Shown here piece after piece: positions 37,225-47,642 of a stretch of 64,000 bases of DNA (position 1 is the stretch's first letter; each line of letters starts with the position of its first letter). The translations under genes were made by a program, and so were the position numbers. A model generated the notes under the pieces. The model was given only the letters and a program-made list of their open reading frames with translations, was not told the DNA's origin and ran no database searches. The DNA comes from Doris montereyensis. Its lineage: Eukaryota > Mollusca > Gastropoda > Nudibranchia > Dorididae. The stretch covers positions 208,501-272,500 of the forward strand of contig JAXRKP010000311.1 of NCBI GenBank assembly GCA_037039925.1, in the 5' to 3' direction.

Positions 37225-37703
37225 CGACGTGAATAAAGAGGGGCTCTATTAAGTAGGGGCTTTATTAAGTAGGGGTTCTATAAAGTAGGGAGCTCTATTA
37301 AGAAGGGGCTCAATTCATGGTAAAAAAACCCAACAAAATAAAAAAAATAAGAAAGTTTACAGCTTAACTATTATTGTTGAGTTTCTCAAATTCCTGGACA
37401 TTTTATGATTTTAGATTTTTTTAGCGTGGTTAGTTTATTTTTCAATGTCTCTGCTTAGGAGCCTAGCGAAAAATAAAATCGTGCATTTTCCTCTCCTCTC
37501 ATTATAATAGTATGATTATGATCATTATCATTATTACTACTAGTACTACTACTACTACTACTACTATTGAGATTATTATTGTAATAATGATTTAATTATC
37601 ATTATTATTATCATTATCATCATCATCATCCTTACTATTATTGTTGTAATTACTTTTATTATTAGTAGTGGTATTATCATCATCATCAACATCACCATCA
37701 TCA

Positions 37704-37737
<34 letters not shown>

Positions 37738-37745
37738 CATCATCA
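37225..37745. repeat. short tandem and trinucleotide repeats
   Basis: At 37231-37312 about four copies of a 20-23 bp unit built on GGGGCTCTATTAAGTA. At 37510-37745 imperfect ATC, TAC and ATT trinucleotide runs. Intronic, immediately downstream of the 37.8 kb exon on the gene's strand. Confidence 0.85.
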
Positions 37746-37801
37746 TTGTCATCACTTTATATGAGCTCCACCGCTGAGAGATAACAAGACACGTGCTCTA
37801 C

Positions 37802-37949
37802 CTTTCTGTGAGCGAAATCCCAAAGACTGGCCGTGTGAAGGGCCAATTTCTCATCCATCTTTCCTGTCACCTCTTTACTGCTAACACTCAGAACCTCGAG
37901 GCAACTCAAAAAAAACCCAACAAGACAATCCTCCTGGAAGAATTTCAAT
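37802..37949 (-). CDS. TRAPPC10: TRAPPC10 exon with an extra base in a T run
   Basis: It starts IEILPGGLSCWVF and, one frame over, continues LSCLEVLSVSSKEVTGKMDE, then LALHTASLWDFAHRK. It matches human GALDCWVFLSCLEVL..HTVGLWSYATEK. The break is exactly at a run of eight T. Seven would give 147 bases (49 codons) with phase 0 at both ends, as the neighbours demand. The donor is GTAGAG. Confidence 0.93.
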
Positions 37950-38149
37950 CTAAAGGAAAATGTGGACAGAAAGAATGGATATATATATAGTAAGTATTAT
38001 AAGTAAGTAAAATGTCAAATTTTGAACAAAGCGTGTGAAGTAATCAACAGCGCAATGTAAAACTGAATCAGGTATGATGTGATGAGCATCTTAATCCTCT
38101 TTGCATGCAGTATCTGTGTGAAGATTAGTCCTCTGTTGGAAAGCTAAAT

Positions 38150-38260
38150 GCACTCCTGTGAAACAAATAATTGTTTGCTTCATTGAAATTTTCCCGTCCA
38201 CCATTGCAGTGATCTCCAGGGTAATTAAGAAGAAATAGCAAGATAAAGATGGATTGATAG
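38150..38260 (+). repeat. dispersed repeat family 3 fragment
   Basis: TTCATTGAAATTTTCCCGTC, CCACCATTGCAGTGATCTCC and GGGTAATTAAGAAGAAATAG match the family at 41815, 42465, 44655 and 47380. Confidence 0.75.
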
Positions 38261-39399
38261 TCCGTATTCCAGCACACATGCAGGCTCACTGACTGTATCA
38301 TATATCCCCTAGCAGGCGATTTCATTCAAAGTCATTCTCAAATACCGGGGGAGCATACAGTACACAAGCCTGTTAGGCTTTTTGTACTAACACATTGACA
38401 AGATCTTTCTCTACCTATAGCTGAGTACTCATTCACACCTGAGTCAAGTGAAATACCTTTTCCAAGAGTACAACATTATAGAAAAAAAAACCCACCTGTA
38501 CCAGTTAGGGGCTTGAATCAGTATCATCGTGATCACAAGATCACAACACTACGGTTCAGCTACAATGCCTCACAATGAAAGAGAGGTGAGAGAGTGAAAG
38601 AAAGAAGTAGAAGTTACCAGCACAGCCCACCAACCGCCAACTTGAAACACATAAAAGATAAATGATAGAAAAAAAGAAGAAGAATAAAGTGTATCTAAAA
38701 TAATAGAAGAAAAATCAAATATCTGAGCCATTCATGACACTGTCCCCGACTGTCTAAAATATTTCCTTAAAGTTCAATCAATCATCCTCTTAGATCGTCA
38801 CAATCTTTGCAACTGAAAAAAAGCTTCCCCAAACATAATTTCTCGACCGTTCTTACACCTGTTCAACCCGAAAATTTGATTTGTAGGAAAAATTTGTAGA
38901 ATTAATTCCCTCCCTGTTACCAAACCCCCCAAAACAGGTGAGATAACTAAGTGCTGTACTAAATTTCATTCACCTTGCTATCACTCACCAAGTCCGTTGT
39001 GTGACTGTACACACATGTAATGGCGTTGTCGTGGCAGAGGAGGGAACAATATTTTGAGAATATGAATGTGTTTTTTAACCGTTAGGAGCTTAACCCGGCA
39101 AAAACCGACATGCGCAACCTCGCTGAAAATTTAAACCGACAGCTGCCAATATGCCATTGTTCAAATGGACAGAAGGAAAATAGACACCCAATTGTTTCCT
39201 CGTTTCCATTGCTCAGTGTGGCTATAGACTATGACTATATAACTCTTATGAGAAAACTTTTCGACATGCGGAGCTTGAACCTTCTGACCTTTTTAGTTGA
39301 GAGGCCAAAACCTTATCTCTGGACAACCGAGTCCCTCGTCACTATTTGGGGATAATTAAATAAAACAAAATTTCAACAAAAAAAGAAACAAATACCAAC
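38261..39399 (-). other. TRAPPC10 intron with a SINE head
   Basis: 39235-39350 holds a minus-oriented tRNA-like head of SINE family 1 (GGAGCTTGAACCTTCTGACC, AGAGGCCAAAACC). 39080-39180 (CCGACATGCGCAACCTCGCT, GTTCAAATGG) resembles fragments near 36000-36120 and 47150-47230. No exon. Confidence 0.5.
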
Positions 39400-39644
39400 C
39401 TCCAGGGCTTTCATCTCAGCCATCGTCTGGTAAACAAAACTCAGTGCCGGCATGGCTACCTCCCAGGCTCTTTTCATTTGAAACAGCAGGGTGGCTTGGC
39501 GTGAGAATAGGTAGTTGGAAGTCCAACAGGCTTGCATGGCTCAGCTTGATCTCATCCCTTAAGTCAAGGTCTAGGACTTAGCTGTGGGGACACACTGCCC
39601 TCACGTGCAAGGCTCCAGCAAGGGAGTCAACCATTTCACCATTT
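39400..39644 (-). CDS. TRAPPC10: TRAPPC10 exon with several frame breaks
   Basis: Pieces in different frames read KWLTPLLEPC (human NWLTFFCQPV), RDEIKLSHASLLDFQ (human RREATLLDLR) and YLFSRQATLLFQMKRAWEVA with MAEMKALE (human YLFSRQCTLLLFLQRPWEVA). At least two single-base breaks are needed. The acceptor is GTTTTAG and the donor GTTGGT. Confidence 0.85.
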
Positions 39645-39965
39645 CTAAAACGTAACAAAATCATTAAAGAGAAAAGAGTTTTGTTAGCACTGACTAATAC
39701 TGGCGTGGGAGCAAATTTTACCTACTTTAATAACGCTCCTTGCAAGAAGATCTTTAAATGAAAATTGCTCATGAATGAGGAAAAAAGAAATTGAAGGGGT
39801 CATGTTCAATTGTCAGGCTGAAATGAACAGGAAATGTTTTAAAAAAAGAAAGAAAAGGAAACTGTTTATTGGTAGAGATCTTAAACGAAATAGCACAGGG
39901 GGCATTAACTCATCATCTTCAATTTCATGAAGGGTTCCATCACAAAACGCAAAACTGAAACTTAC

Positions 39966-40075
39966 TTCGTTGGCATGATTTTCTATGAACTGATCAAACA
40001 TGGCATCCAACTCATCGTACTGAATCAAAGCGTCTTCTTTCAACCCTAGGATCTCAGCATAAAGGCTAATTCTTC
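39966..40075 (-). CDS. TRAPPC10: TRAPPC10 exon with one missing base
   Basis: It begins EELAF and, one frame over, continues EILGLKEDALIQYDELDAMF and DQFIENHANE. It matches human EELAFVFEMLQQFEDALVQYDELDALF. Length is 110, and 111 would fit phase 0 at both ends. The acceptor is TTGACAG and the donor GTAAGT. Confidence 0.93.
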
Positions 40076-40276
40076 CTGTCAATCAACAGACAGAGCAATA
40101 CGTGAATACATCTCGTAGAACAAGCATATATATATCGTCGGTAAAACTCAACATATAAGTCTGTATGACGTAATTGTTTAGGAGAAGTAAAAAAACCGAT
40201 AAATCATGGATAAGGCTGCAAACACTATTTTCAGATTTTGGATTACAAATTAATAACTACATTAGTCTTTAGAATT

Positions 40277-40523
40277 GTATTCAAGACAATCACATTTTTT
40301 GTTAATTAAACAATGGTTTGCATGATGTATTCAAGACAATCACAATTTTAGCTAATCAAATAATGGTTTGCATGATGTATTCAAGACAATCACAATTTTG
40401 TTAATCAAATAATGGTTTGTATGGTATTCAAGACAATCACAATTTTAGCTAATCAAATAATGGTTTGCATGGTGTATTCAAGACAATCACAGTTTTAGCT
40501 AATCCAAATAATGGTTTGCATGG
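40277..40523 (+). repeat. tandem repeat, unit about 50-57 bp, five copies
   Basis: Units contain GTATTCAAGACAATCACAAT, TTTAGCTAATCAAATAATGG and TTTGCATG. Copies differ by short losses. Confidence 0.92.
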
Positions 40524-40707
40524 AAATCTGCTGAGTTCAATGACATTCATTTTTACCCTCTTGGGTATGAACTATATACACAGACTTTGTAAATTCCCTT
40601 TATGAAATGCTCTCACACAGATGGCAGTTGTTCAAACAAAGTGGCTCAAGTTAGAATCATTAATCAATAAAAACTACACAATTAAAAAAAATTATATCAG
40701 ATTAATG

Positions 40708-40709
40708 AC

Positions 40710-40758
<49 letters not shown>

Positions 40759-41150
40759 CACATTTATGTTGCGCCAACATCTCATATATAGAGCTATGGG
40801 CGCATTACAAAAATAAAAATAAAACAAAAATTTCTTACTCACTACACACACAACCACACGGAAAATGCACAAGACGGCTTAAAAATTACATTGTTAAATG
40901 ATACTCTCTGCCAGAAACATTAAAAAGCTTTAAAAATAAATATGTCTTCAAGCGCTTCTTGAAATCATCCAGAGATGGGCGATAATTTCACGTCATTGGG
41001 GAGATCATTCCACATCCTGGGACCAAAAATGTTGAAGCTGCAAGTTCACAAGTTTTAGAACAGCAGCGGTATGTTGAGTTGAAGGGCGTTCTTCATCGAT
41101 CTTAGTGGTCTGCTGGGCTCGTGGCAAGACAGCAAATTGCTAACATATGC
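40708..41150 (+). repeat. (AAT)n and a dispersed repeat of the TATAGCGC-like type
   Basis: About 15 AAT units (40711-40757) lead into TGCACATTTATGTTGCGCCA and GGGCGCATTACAAAAATAAA, then AAGCGCTTCTTGAAATCATC and ATCATTCCACATCCTGGGAC. A related beginning occurs at 9025 and 9300. No coding capacity. Confidence 0.7.
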
Positions 41151-41525
41151 TGGGCCTACATCGATTAAGATTTATATACTATGGATGCTGCCTTGTACTG
41201 AACACAATGAAAATTGGCATTTCATATCTTGTCGCAATGGGACTAAGATTAAATCTTATTTCAATTTAAAAAACCCCTCTACTTTTGACTTTCAGAAACG
41301 TCTAGCACCCCTGGGGTTCATATACCCCAGCTAGGGGAACCCCTGCCCATCAACAGTCAAACCTTACAATCCATCAAGACAGCATTGTTAATTTAACCAC
41401 TGTGTCTGTTGTACGAGTTTATAGAAATTAAAAAGTGATCTGCGTTTAAAAACATACAAATTTAATCATTCTACGATTCTTTCACTAGTTCATTGATTTT
41501 CTGCCTGAATGTCTGCAACGTCTAC

Positions 41526-41722
41526 CTGAAAGATGAAATACGTGAAGTAATTCCAGCCTGCTTCGCTTACGCTTCTCCCTCTTGGTTCTCATACTTTCCG
41601 TATTTGTTCAAAACACGATTGTAAGCTTGCAATAAAGAATTAATAACGACACGATCAAACATGAGAGACAATGATTCGATGACTTGGAATCCAATTCAAA
41701 AGGATCTGTGAAAATTATACAC
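41526..41722 (-). CDS. TRAPPC10: TRAPPC10 exon with two missing bases
   Basis: Frames read in turn CIIFTDPFELDSKSS (human CVVLSDPLKDSS), ESLSLMFDRVVINSLLQAYN and NKYGKYENQ (human LTKLRTLLLMSFTKNLGKFEDD), then EAGWNYFTYFIFQ (human EPGWSFCEYFMVQ). Two one-base losses explain both shifts: 197 bases are present and 199 fit the flanking phases. The acceptor is CCCTTCAG and the donor GTAGAC. Confidence 0.9.
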
Positions 41723-41814
41723 CTGAAGGGGAAACAAAAAAAAACCCAAATGACAATTATTGAATAAATCTCATAACAAAAACTGGACTGAACAAACAGG
41801 AAGGGATGACATTT

Positions 41815-41945
41815 GCTTGCTTCATTAAAATTTTACCCCATCCACCCTTTATGGTAATCTCAGGGTGAATTAAAAGAAACAGTGAGATGAATGATAAGTG
41901 GAAAAGCAAAAGGAAAGAGGTAGGACCTACCAAATGCCCATGGAA
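41815..41945 (+). repeat. dispersed repeat family 3
   Basis: CTTCATTAAAATTTTACCCC, TGGTAATCTCAGGGTGAATT and GAAAGAGGTAGGACCTACCA, ending at CCAAATGCCCA. One of the fuller copies. It stands directly before GA tract 4. Confidence 0.8.
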
Positions 41946-42024
41946 GGTAGGAAAAGAGACACAGACCAAAAGTGACACACAACTACAAATAAGAATAAAA
42001 CAAGAAAAAAATGGAGGAAGGAAA

Positions 42025-42445
<421 letters not shown>

Positions 42446-42464
42446 GAGAGAGACAAACCTTTTT

Positions 42465-42610
42465 TTGTTGCTTCATTGAAATTTACCCTGTCCACCATAT
42501 GTGGTGACCTCAGGTGAATTAACAGGAAACAGCAAGATGAAAAATAGGTGACATAAGGAAAGGAAAAAAAGTAGGACCTTCCCACAGCATCTGTCAACCT
42601 CTCATGGAAG
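42465..42610 (+). repeat. dispersed repeat family 3
   Basis: TTCATTGAAATTTACCCTGT, CCACCATATGTGGTGACCTC and AAACAGCAAGATGAAAAATA, continuing to CCACAGCATCTG. Confidence 0.8.
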
Positions 42611-42664
42611 GAGAAGAGGCAGAAAGGCAGATGGAGGCAGAGATAAAGACAGACAGACACTTAG

Positions 42665-43282
42665 GTATTGGACAAACAAACTGTTACTAAGATTATCTCA
42701 GGAATTTTCGGTAGGATTTTTAATTTTGCCTGAACTGCCTGTAAACAGTCAATTGGATCTTTAATGTGTACAGAACATACAGATTGACAGATATCCTGAC
42801 AAGGGACAAACAGAACATACAGATTGACAGACATCGTGACAAGAGACAGACAGAACATACAGATTGACAGACATCGTGACAAGAGACAGACAGAACAAAG
42901 ACATTGACAGACATCTTGTCAAGAAACAAACAGAACATACAGATGGACAGACATTCTGAAAAGAGACAGACAGAACATAGACATTGACAGACATTCTGAC
43001 AAGAGACAGACAGAACATAAACATTGACATACATCCTGTCAAGAGACAGACCGAACATAGACATTAACAGACATCCTGACAAGAAACAGACAGAACATAG
43101 ACATTGACAGACATCCTGTCAAGAAACAGACAGAACATAGCCATGGACAGACATCTTGACAAGAGACAGACCGAACATACATATTTACAGACATCCTGAC
43201 AAGAGCCAGACAGAACATACAGATTGATAGACATCCTGATAAGAGACAGATAGAATATACAGATTGACAGACATCTTGACAC
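42665..43282 (-). repeat. SINE family 1 fragment followed by a 40-bp tandem array
   Basis: 42665-42772 is part of the SINE family 1 body in minus orientation (GGTAGGATTTTTAATTTTGC, AATTGGATCTTTAATGTG). From about 42773 about thirteen copies follow of a 40-bp unit built from ACAGACAGAACATACAGATT and GACAGACATCCTGACAAGAG. Because 40 is not a multiple of three, all three frames show the same Val/Cys/Ser-rich peptide. The array stops 32 bp from a TRAPPC10 donor. Confidence 0.93.
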
Positions 43283-43314
43283 GTCCCTTTTTTAAGTCTA
43301 TTATCCACACATAC

Positions 43315-43509
43315 CTTTCACTAAATTTACTGCAAAAGTCATTTTTCACTTTGTCAATGACAGATGACCGAGGGAGCAGTTTGGCCTTCACCTTTGCTTT
43401 CATCACTTGTAACTACAATGATTAACCAGTCAGGGATATTTTTGGCTTTCAATGCAGACAACCATTCACTTATCTCATCTTTCACTGTCTGTTTATAAGA
43501 CTCTAGGTC
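43315..43509 (-). CDS. TRAPPC10: TRAPPC10 exon with one frame break
   Basis: It starts DLESYKQTVKDEISEWLSAL and IPDWLIIVVTSD (human DTEVYKATVKDDLTKW..VDWLIVIVEND). One frame over it continues KAKVKAKLLPRSSVIDKVKN and DFCSKFSER (human ILPRTSIVDKIRNDFCNKQSDR). The acceptor is GTGTTCAG and the donor GTATGT. One surplus base explains the shift and the exit phase. Confidence 0.93.
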
Positions 43510-43877
43510 CTGAACACAAAATAAAAGTGAAAACTAACAAGTTTCCTCGTTTTGCATTTTGATCTTATTGCGGATTTGTCAAATTGATTAAAAACAAGGC
43601 TTGTACTTACGTTAAGTTTGAAACATTCTTTTCCCTTAAGCATACCATTTCATCCATTTGATTTACTCTAATAAGTATAAGTCTTTCTATAACCACTTTG
43701 TATTCTGTAATTTTTTACAATCTATGAAATGACATTCCTTCCTACTACTGATGGAAAAGACATGCTACAACCAGTTTTGCTTCAACAACTACTGTATATT
43801 ACTATAAATATTAGGATAAACAATGTTTAACACAATATATAATTAAAAACTTGACATCTCACGATATTGTTTTATCG

Positions 43878-44181
43878 ATCGATTGTGAAAGTCGCAAACC
43901 GTGTAAGTTTAAAATTAGTAACACCTTTATTTCTGCTTTTTTAACATTAGGAAGCCTCTATGCTTTCGTCTTGTAAGGGTTCCGTGGTACAAGAACCAAT
44001 AGAAACCTGTAAAATAACCTTATGAGCAATCCGTGTACTTGTATTGGGTCTAGTTTTTCACACTAGTGAACCGTGCATGTCTGTGAAAATAGATTATGAA
44101 GTGCGGCATCATTTTTTCTTTGACTTTCTAAAAAAAAAATAAAAATTAGACTTACAATAGTTTGCGAATTTCACAGTAGAT
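43878..44181. mobile_element. MITE family 1, copy B
   Basis: The left ATCGATTGTGAAAGTCGCAA and the right end, whose reverse complement is ATCTACTGTGAAATTCGCAA. The interior shares AACCAATAGAAACC, TATTGGGTCTAGTTTTT and GCATCATTTT blocks with copy A at 26239-26538. Intronic, between two TRAPPC10 exons. Confidence 0.83.
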
Positions 44182-44350
44182 ATATTTGTTATCCTGAAAT
44201 AAAATTATGTATTCAATTAAGTTTAAAAGGTAATGATAAAAAGAAAATTTTTAATACTTTCAATATATTTTACTCAGTAAACATATGGAAAGGCAGGGAT
44301 TAATCAAAATTCAATTTCAGCAAGAAACAAAACATGACAAAAAAACTTAC

Positions 44351-44483
44351 GCAGTCTGTCCAAAATAAATGGAAATACGGACGGCTAACCAGGGTCTTCT
44401 CATCATCATCAGGCAAGATATCGGAATCGTATGGCACAAAACTTGCGTCAAGATGGACATTTCTGGGAGGCCTCCCATAGGAT
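44351..44483 (-). CDS. TRAPPC10: TRAPPC10 exon 3
   Basis: It encodes SYGRPPRNVHLDASFVPYDS and KTLVSRPYFHLFWTDC, matching human RRSYGRAPKMIHLESNFVQF..FPFLHIYWTEC. The first base completes the Arg codon split from exon 2. It ends at phase 0 with donor GTAAGT. Intact. Confidence 0.95.
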
Positions 44484-44654
44484 CTAAACACAGATGAAAC
44501 AAACATTTTAGATACTCAAAATTATACCTAGGAACATAATGATGTTCCTTGGACTTTCTTTCTCTCACTGGGAAACCCCACACACATCATATCAAATCCA
44601 TACAATAATTTGCTCTTTTAAAGAAATAACTTGAAAATGGGAGCTCTTAGTTTG

Positions 44655-44790
44655 TTCCTTTCATTGAAATTTACCCTGTCCACCATACGCAGTGATCTCG
44701 AGGTGAATGAAGAGGAAAAACAAGATGACATATATAACTATAAGTGAAAGAAAATAGAAAGAAATAGGACCTGAAAAAGGGAGCACACAC
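44655..44790 (+). repeat. dispersed repeat family 3
   Basis: TTCATTGAAATTTACCCTGT, CCACCATACGCAGTGATCTC and AAGTGAAAGAAAATAGAAAG, ending near AGGACCTG. Confidence 0.78.
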
Positions 44791-44924
44791 TTTGATGTAT
44801 CATGCAGTTTCAGTGCACTTTAATAAAATGAGAGTTTTATGCATTGCCTATTAACATCATATTTTCATTCAACGTGCAATGTAAGGGCGTGTATTCTGTA
44901 AAATAGTACTCCTTCTTTCGTTTC

Positions 44925-45025
44925 TTCATCTGTTCTTATTCTATCTTCCGGTATATGGGTTTAGATGCTCAAGATGATTCCTTCTCCAGGCTTCCTGTCC
45001 TGACATTTTCTGTTTCCTTCTGTGT
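44925..45025 (-). mobile_element. short RTE-type LINE 3' fragment
   Basis: CTCAAGATGATTCCTTCTCC and CTGTCCTGACATTTTCTGTT closely match the 3' part of the LINE fragment at 51375-52285. The minus strand reads GNRKCQDR-like codons. Confidence 0.65.
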
Positions 45026-45044
45026 ATTACTTACCATATAGTAG

Positions 45045-45291
45045 ATGAAACTGTCTAAACGTGTAAGTCCGCCTGATGTAATTTTTCAGGAGAAGCAAAA
45101 AAACGTCACAAACCATCGAACTAATTCGAACACTATGCTGTGCTTTTCAGGAAGAGAAATGGACATATTTGTTCAGATCATGTGCATAAAATGAGCTTTT
45201 CTATTGGTTCAAGGTCTCCAATATTTATAAAGTCACGATCAAGCATGTATTTGATCATTTTAAGGATAAATCTCATATCCCAGTTTCACTG
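45045..45291. mobile_element. MITE family 2, copy B
   Basis: The left GATGAAACTGTCTAAACGTG and right end CATATCCCAGTTTCACTGAC correspond to the two ends of copy A (18276-18534) in inverse orientation. Internal blocks TTCAGGAGAAGCAAAAAA and ATGTATTTGATCATTTTAAG agree. Confidence 0.72.
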
Positions 45292-45397
45292 ACGATATGC
45301 ATTTTAAAAGAAAACAAGACATCTTTTTGTGTGTAAAATTCCCCCCTTCTTCCTCCTTTTTTTAATGTCTTAAGTGACATATATGAGAGTTAATTAC

Positions 45398-45479
45398 CTT
45401 CTCCATTCACATGGGTCTTTTGGTAATCCTTGAGATATGACTTGATGAAGAGAGGAAAACAGTGACATGTGTCCATGAC
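45398..45479 (-). CDS. TRAPPC10: TRAPPC10 exon 2
   Basis: It encodes HGHMSLFSSLHQVISQGLPK and DPCEWR(R), matching human NLFTSVYPTLSQQLPREPMEWRR. The acceptor is ATCTTTCAG and the donor GTAATT. It enters at phase 1 and leaves at phase 2, consistent with exons 1 and 3. Intact. Confidence 0.92.
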
Positions 45480-46129
45480 CTGAAAGATAGATTTTATCTT
45501 ACATTATTAAAAATCACGAACCTTATATCTGCTTATTTGCCCCAACTCTTATTTTATAGTCATTTGCTCAGTTTGGCATAGATCTAAAGAAAATGAAAAA
45601 TACCCCCCCCCCCAAAAAAAAAAAAAAAAAAAAACAAACAAAACAAAACAAAAACAAAAATTTAGCTGAGTTGTCAGCTGTTTATTGTTATATATGATTT
45701 ACATGAACATCCTCGCAATTTGTGTTAAAGGTTGTGTTAACCACTATTATTTAATACTGTCCCTGTTGTATTGTCTGTCCTGCAGCATTAGGAATGACAA
45801 CTTGTCAAAGTCAGTTGTCATGTATTTGATGCCCACAGTTTTACATTTCACCTGTCTCACCAATGTGACTTTGATAGATTGATAGATCTCTTCAAATTGT
45901 CTTAGGCCTCTGCTTTCATAACTTTATTTTACAAATGTATTATTTATTACTTTATATAGACATGACACTATTGAAACCATGTAAACGTTTTTTTTTGGTC
46001 AGGGTTGGAGAAGAGGGATTGTCGTGTTTTGTTTATTTTTATTTTGTTTCAGTACTAACAAACAGGCATATAGTTGACACATTCTTTTTGAATTCACCAT
46101 TGTCGCCTGTCACCCTTAATATTTGGATA

Positions 46130-46705
46130 TAGGCCATGAACAAATGTTCTCCATCTATCTTTGTCTTTTTGCCGACTCCTTGAGCTGCTTCTAGGACATG
46201 CCACTTCTTTCAAGGTTTTTTTTTTCAATATTTCGGCTCTGTGTTGCTCATGGACTTCCCTTCCTCCTTGTGCTCTTTTTGTAGTGCTGGAGCCTGATTT
46301 TTGGAGGGTATGCCCTAGCCACTTCTACCTCCTTTGACCTATTTCTCCTTCTATTTGTCTCTGACTGATTTGTTCTCTGCCAAATGTTGTAATTCCCGAT
46401 TATCTTGGGCCATCTGATTCTCAGAATCTTTCTCAGATATTTATTTATAAACATTTGTTACTTCTTGCTACAGGTTCTGGACATATTCCATGTTTTTAGT
46501 ATCCATAGAGGAGGACAGATTTTACATTAGAATTAAATAAATTTATCTTTGTTTTGATGGAGATGTTTCTGTCTTTCCAAATGTTATAATACATTTTAAT
46601 GAGAGCTGTCCATGCCTTGCCAATCCTTGCCATCTACTTCTGACCTCTCTTCATTTATGATGCTTCTTAACTCTACATGTCTGGAATTTTTTCACAGGTC
46701 CTGTC
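46130..46705 (-). pseudogene. RTE-type LINE, C-terminal part of reverse-transcriptase ORF
   Basis: Minus-strand frames give LRKILRIRWPKIIGNYNIWQ and RTNQ, then pieces of the downstream tail, which are characteristic of the C-terminus of RTE-family ORFs. Upstream codons (about 46500-46700) resemble the preceding segment only in broken frames. Stops and shifts make it inactive. Confidence 0.8.
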
Positions 46706-47379
46706 GGAATTAATTTTTGTGAGCCAAATTTGCTTGTACCAGCCAAAGGAAATTTCCCTTGGCATGTCTCAAAATCTAACAAACATACAAATGTTAGATA
46801 TCAAATTGTTCCAAATTGAATACAATTTGCCGATTTGACCTATTTTTTCGATTTTTGTTTACACCAAAATCCAAAATCGCTGCCATGGTCACATAACCTC
46901 ATTTGCATACTTTGAAGTTATTCTTGTATCACAATATATCATTATAATGTCCTGAAAGTTTCAATTGAATATCTATTGTCGTTTAGAAAATGAGAATTCT
47001 TTTCCTGATATGAGTCACTTCTAAGGATTTCAGCCAAAATCGTGGCAATGGCAAATACATCTGGTGTAAAATGGGTGGCAATGTAAAGGTTAAACCAAAG
47101 ACCATATAAAGTACCAAGACATGAAACTCGCTGCGAAACGTGTAATTAGGTCAACCCTTTGCCAACACCTTTATGCGCGTTAAACAATTGTTCAAAATGG
47201 CATCGCTGGGTTAAATCTGCTTTAACGTCTCAATGGTGTTCTGCAATTAATTGCAGCAATTTTCATCAAACAAGACCAGACCTTGGGTACTTTAGATTTC
47301 TATGCAACAAGAAAGGTAAATTCAAGTCAAAGTTTGTATAATGCATGCTGATTTTGTTGATGAAGAATGATTGAAAGAG

Positions 47380-47520
47380 ATTTCTGTTCATTGAAATTTA
47401 CCCCGCCCACAATTGCAGTGATTTCAGGGTGATTTCAGAGGTAACAGCAAGATGAAAGATAAGTGAAAGAAAGAAAGGAAAGAAGTAGGAACTACTAGTA
47501 GTGCCCGCCAACTGCCCACG
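47380..47520 (+). repeat. dispersed repeat family 3
   Basis: TTCATTGAAATTTACCCCGC, CCACAATTGCAGTGATTTCA and AAGAAAGGAAAGAAGTAGGA, ending at CGCCAACTGCCCA. It lies about 75 bp from the putative first TRAPPC10 coding exon. Confidence 0.8.
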
Positions 47521-47596
47521 ATTGAAAGAGATATGATGAGATTAAGTATAATGGATGGACTTCTATTACAACATATATCACTATCAGTAAGCCTAC

Positions 47597-47642
47597 CATT
47601 GGTGCCAGCTACACAGAGGAAGAAGGTTCCAGGTACGGCCAT
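47597..47642 (-). CDS. TRAPPC10: putative first coding exon of TRAPPC10
   Basis: ATG at 47642 opens MAVPGTFFLCVAGTN and stops at donor GTAGGC with one base left over, which exon 2 needs. The peptide resembles the human N-terminus only at a short VTCAGDQN-like stretch. CACACCTTAG just before the ATG could itself be an acceptor, so a further upstream exon is possible. The start is chosen because it is the first in-frame ATG. Confidence 0.55.

Noticed and set aside
42720..43308. Cys/Val/Ser-rich repeated ORFs on the minus strand, resembling a Cys-rich secreted protein
   Set aside because: They are a 40-bp tandem repeat read in all three frames.
46130..46705. Host gene exon (LRKILRIRWPKII...)
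   Set aside because: The motif series is the C-terminus of RTE-family LINEs, with stops and shifts.
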